From positions 496,001 to 560,000 of the forward strand of contig NZ_QSTA01000001.1 in NCBI RefSeq assembly GCF_003438075.1: a DNA stretch of 64,000 nucleotides, in the 5' to 3' direction. The position numbers were made by a program, and so were the translations under genes. Below the pieces are notes generated by a model. That model had not been told where the DNA came from and made no database searches. It worked only from the letters and a program-made list of their open reading frames with translations. Below are positions 63,323 through 64,000 of this stretch, piece after piece (positions within the stretch are counted from its first letter, which is position 1; every line of letters starts with the position of its first letter). The stretch is from Eubacterium sp. OM08-24. GTDB taxonomy: Bacteria; Bacillota; Clostridia; Oscillospirales; Acutalibacteraceae.

Positions 63323-63484
63323 TTACCATTCTACATCAGCACCATCAGTAGCAATAACATCAGGGTTGCTCTGTTTAATTCTTTGCAATTCAACATCATC
63401 GTTCTCACTGCCAGCGAGAATATTCTCAAATGAGAATTTAGTTACTTCAACTTCAGGCGAAGAATAAACCTTTTTGTTTTTCAT
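63323..63484 (-). CDS. 53-residue acidic peptide, possible RiPP-type precursor
   Basis: A short gene with a clear GGAGG 7 nt before its ATG, so it is probably real. The peptide begins MKNKKVYSSPEVEVTKF, runs on with SFENILAGSENDDVELQ, and ends TDGADVEW. There is no signal peptide. The basic start with YSSP followed by EV recalls the YxxP-type leaders of lasso precursors and the KKxYxxPxxEV peptides common in Firmicutes. An acidic tail follows. No lasso cyclase or protease is visible, although the upstream side lies outside the window. Its 3' end is coupled to the LRR-dockerin gene. Function unknown. Confidence 0.65.
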   Translation of the reverse strand: MKNKKVYSSPEVEVTKFSFENILAGSENDDVELQRIKQSNPDVIATDGADVEW

Positions 63485-63510
63485 TCAAATACCTCCATAA
63501 GTATTTTAAC

Positions 63511-63538
63511 GGCAAGGCAGATTTTACTCTGCCCTGCC
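63511..63538 (-). other. Hairpin between the edge gene and the peptide gene
   Basis: An 11-bp stem (GGCAAGGCAGA at 63511-63521 with TCTGCCCTGCC at 63528-63538, one wobble) and 6-nt loop. There is no T-run on the minus strand, so it is more likely an mRNA processing or stabilising structure than a terminator. Confidence 0.55.
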
Positions 63539-63553
63539 AAAAAATTCAAATCA

Positions 63554-64000
63554 TCAAACTGTTGCGTCAGGACCCAAGTTGATGTTTGCTAAGTCAGAAG
63601 TAATATATGTAAGGTTACCGATATCATACATATTCATATAAACAGGATCACTTAAGTAAATCTTTCCTGAAACTGTATCATAAATATATGAGTAAACCTT
63701 CATAACATTCTGCTGTGATGTTTCACTGTTCTTGAATCTTAAGTAGTACTCAATTCTATTCTTTACAGAAATATTTGAGTTCTTAATCTCATATCTGTAA
63801 ACATTTCTGTCAGCACTTTCGCTATCAACTTTATAAGTGCCTACCTTACCGTTTGCAGTTGCATCCTTAACCAAATTGCCAATAGCATCTTTATTAGAAG
63901 TTGTTTCATAAGACTTGAGATCATTAATATCGTTATATTTTGCAACGACTTCAAAGGCAACTCCAACCTTGATATTAGCATTATTCTTGATGAGTTCCTG
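63554..64000 (-). CDS. C-terminal part of an unknown gene (runs off the window)
   Basis: The frame is open from the window edge at 64000 to a TGA at 63554, giving at least 149 residues; the start lies outside. The visible sequence alternates polar and hydrophobic residues, for example RYEIKNSNISVKNRIEY and SYIYDTVSGKIYLSDP, suggesting beta-sandwich structure. There is no cysteine, no dockerin and no membrane segment in this part. I do not recognise it. It precedes the peptide gene by 69 nt with a hairpin between them and may share its transcript. Confidence 0.6.
   Translation of the reverse strand, partial: QELIKNNANIKVGVAFEVVAKYNDINDLKSYETTSNKDAIGNLVKDATANGKVGTYKVDSESADRNVYRYEIKNSNISVKNRIEYYLRFKNSETSQQNVMKVYSYIYDTVSGKIYLSDPVYMNMYDIGNLTYITSDLANINLGPDATV

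Noticed and set aside
63323..63484. Firm assignment of the 53-residue peptide as a lasso peptide precursor
   Set aside because: No Thr at the usual position before a plausible core glycine, and no B or C protein is visible; only a weak YxxP resemblance remains, so it is kept as a possibility.

Overview
This window reads as a chromosomal segment of a low-GC, spore-forming, anaerobic Firmicute of the Ruminococcus / Oscillospiraceae type. The evidence is the clostridial gene order (pyrH-frr-uppS-cdsA-dxr-rseP-ispG-polC), PolC and RNase J, an intact sigK and a dipicolinate synthase pair (sporulation), the MEP isoprenoid pathway, and two BspA-type leucine-rich-repeat proteins ending in type I dockerins, as in cellulosome- or amylosome-forming ruminococci. 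A Ruminococcus bromii-like organism would fit, but that is inference. No rRNA, tRNA, CRISPR array, IS element or prophage was recognised.

Layout. 1-320: an HPr-like protein. 327-5542 (minus): histidine operon hisZ-G-D-B-A-I-E, with hisH, hisF and hisC absent. 5679-17931 (minus): a long housekeeping operon from pyrH to polC and an AI-2E family permease. 18030-20474: a YaiI/YqxD protein, an unusual membrane fusion of a sigma-like domain with a cyclophilin, and a small P-loop protein. 20515-26825: pgi, a DacF-like carboxypeptidase, zinc-ribbon membrane proteins, ispF, ispD and an O-acetylhomoserine sulfhydrylase. 27052-29756: a large LRR-dockerin protein and a divergent Xre regulator flanked by two copies of a palindrome. 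30047-31491: spoVFA-spoVFB behind a sigma-K-like promoter. 31608-37120: murD, two M42 peptidases, an acetyltransferase and a methionine gamma-lyase-family enzyme. 37313-39926: an SDR dehydrogenase, a MocR/PdxR regulator and an Xre regulator. 40301-42832: an SOS-type operon of dinB, a small protein and a radical SAM enzyme. 42856-56192 (minus): a DUF2798-like membrane protein, uvrA, and the operon rnj-gdpP-rplI-dnaB-tilS-hpt-ftsH. 56691-58823 (plus): rnhA-nifS-nifU. 58959-59858: a small conserved-looking protein and sigK. 59944-64000 (minus): an ABC exporter, an HPr-kinase-like P-loop protein, a short LRR-dockerin protein, a 53-residue peptide and the 3' end of an unknown gene running off the window.

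The most interesting systems are: (1) the LexA-box-controlled operon whose radical SAM protein ends in a perfect beta-clamp-binding pentapeptide, with related motifs in DinB and at the PolC C-terminus, suggesting a clamp-tethered radical SAM DNA-repair enzyme; (2) the sigma-TM-cyclophilin fusion; (3) the peptide / HPr-kinase-like / ABC exporter neighbourhood at the right edge, which resembles a ribosomally made peptide locus; and (4) regulatory structures at sigK, dacF and the Xre gene. Many gene starts were moved inward from the longest open frame because a clear ribosome binding site or an overlapping promoter or terminator decides the start; this is stated per gene.
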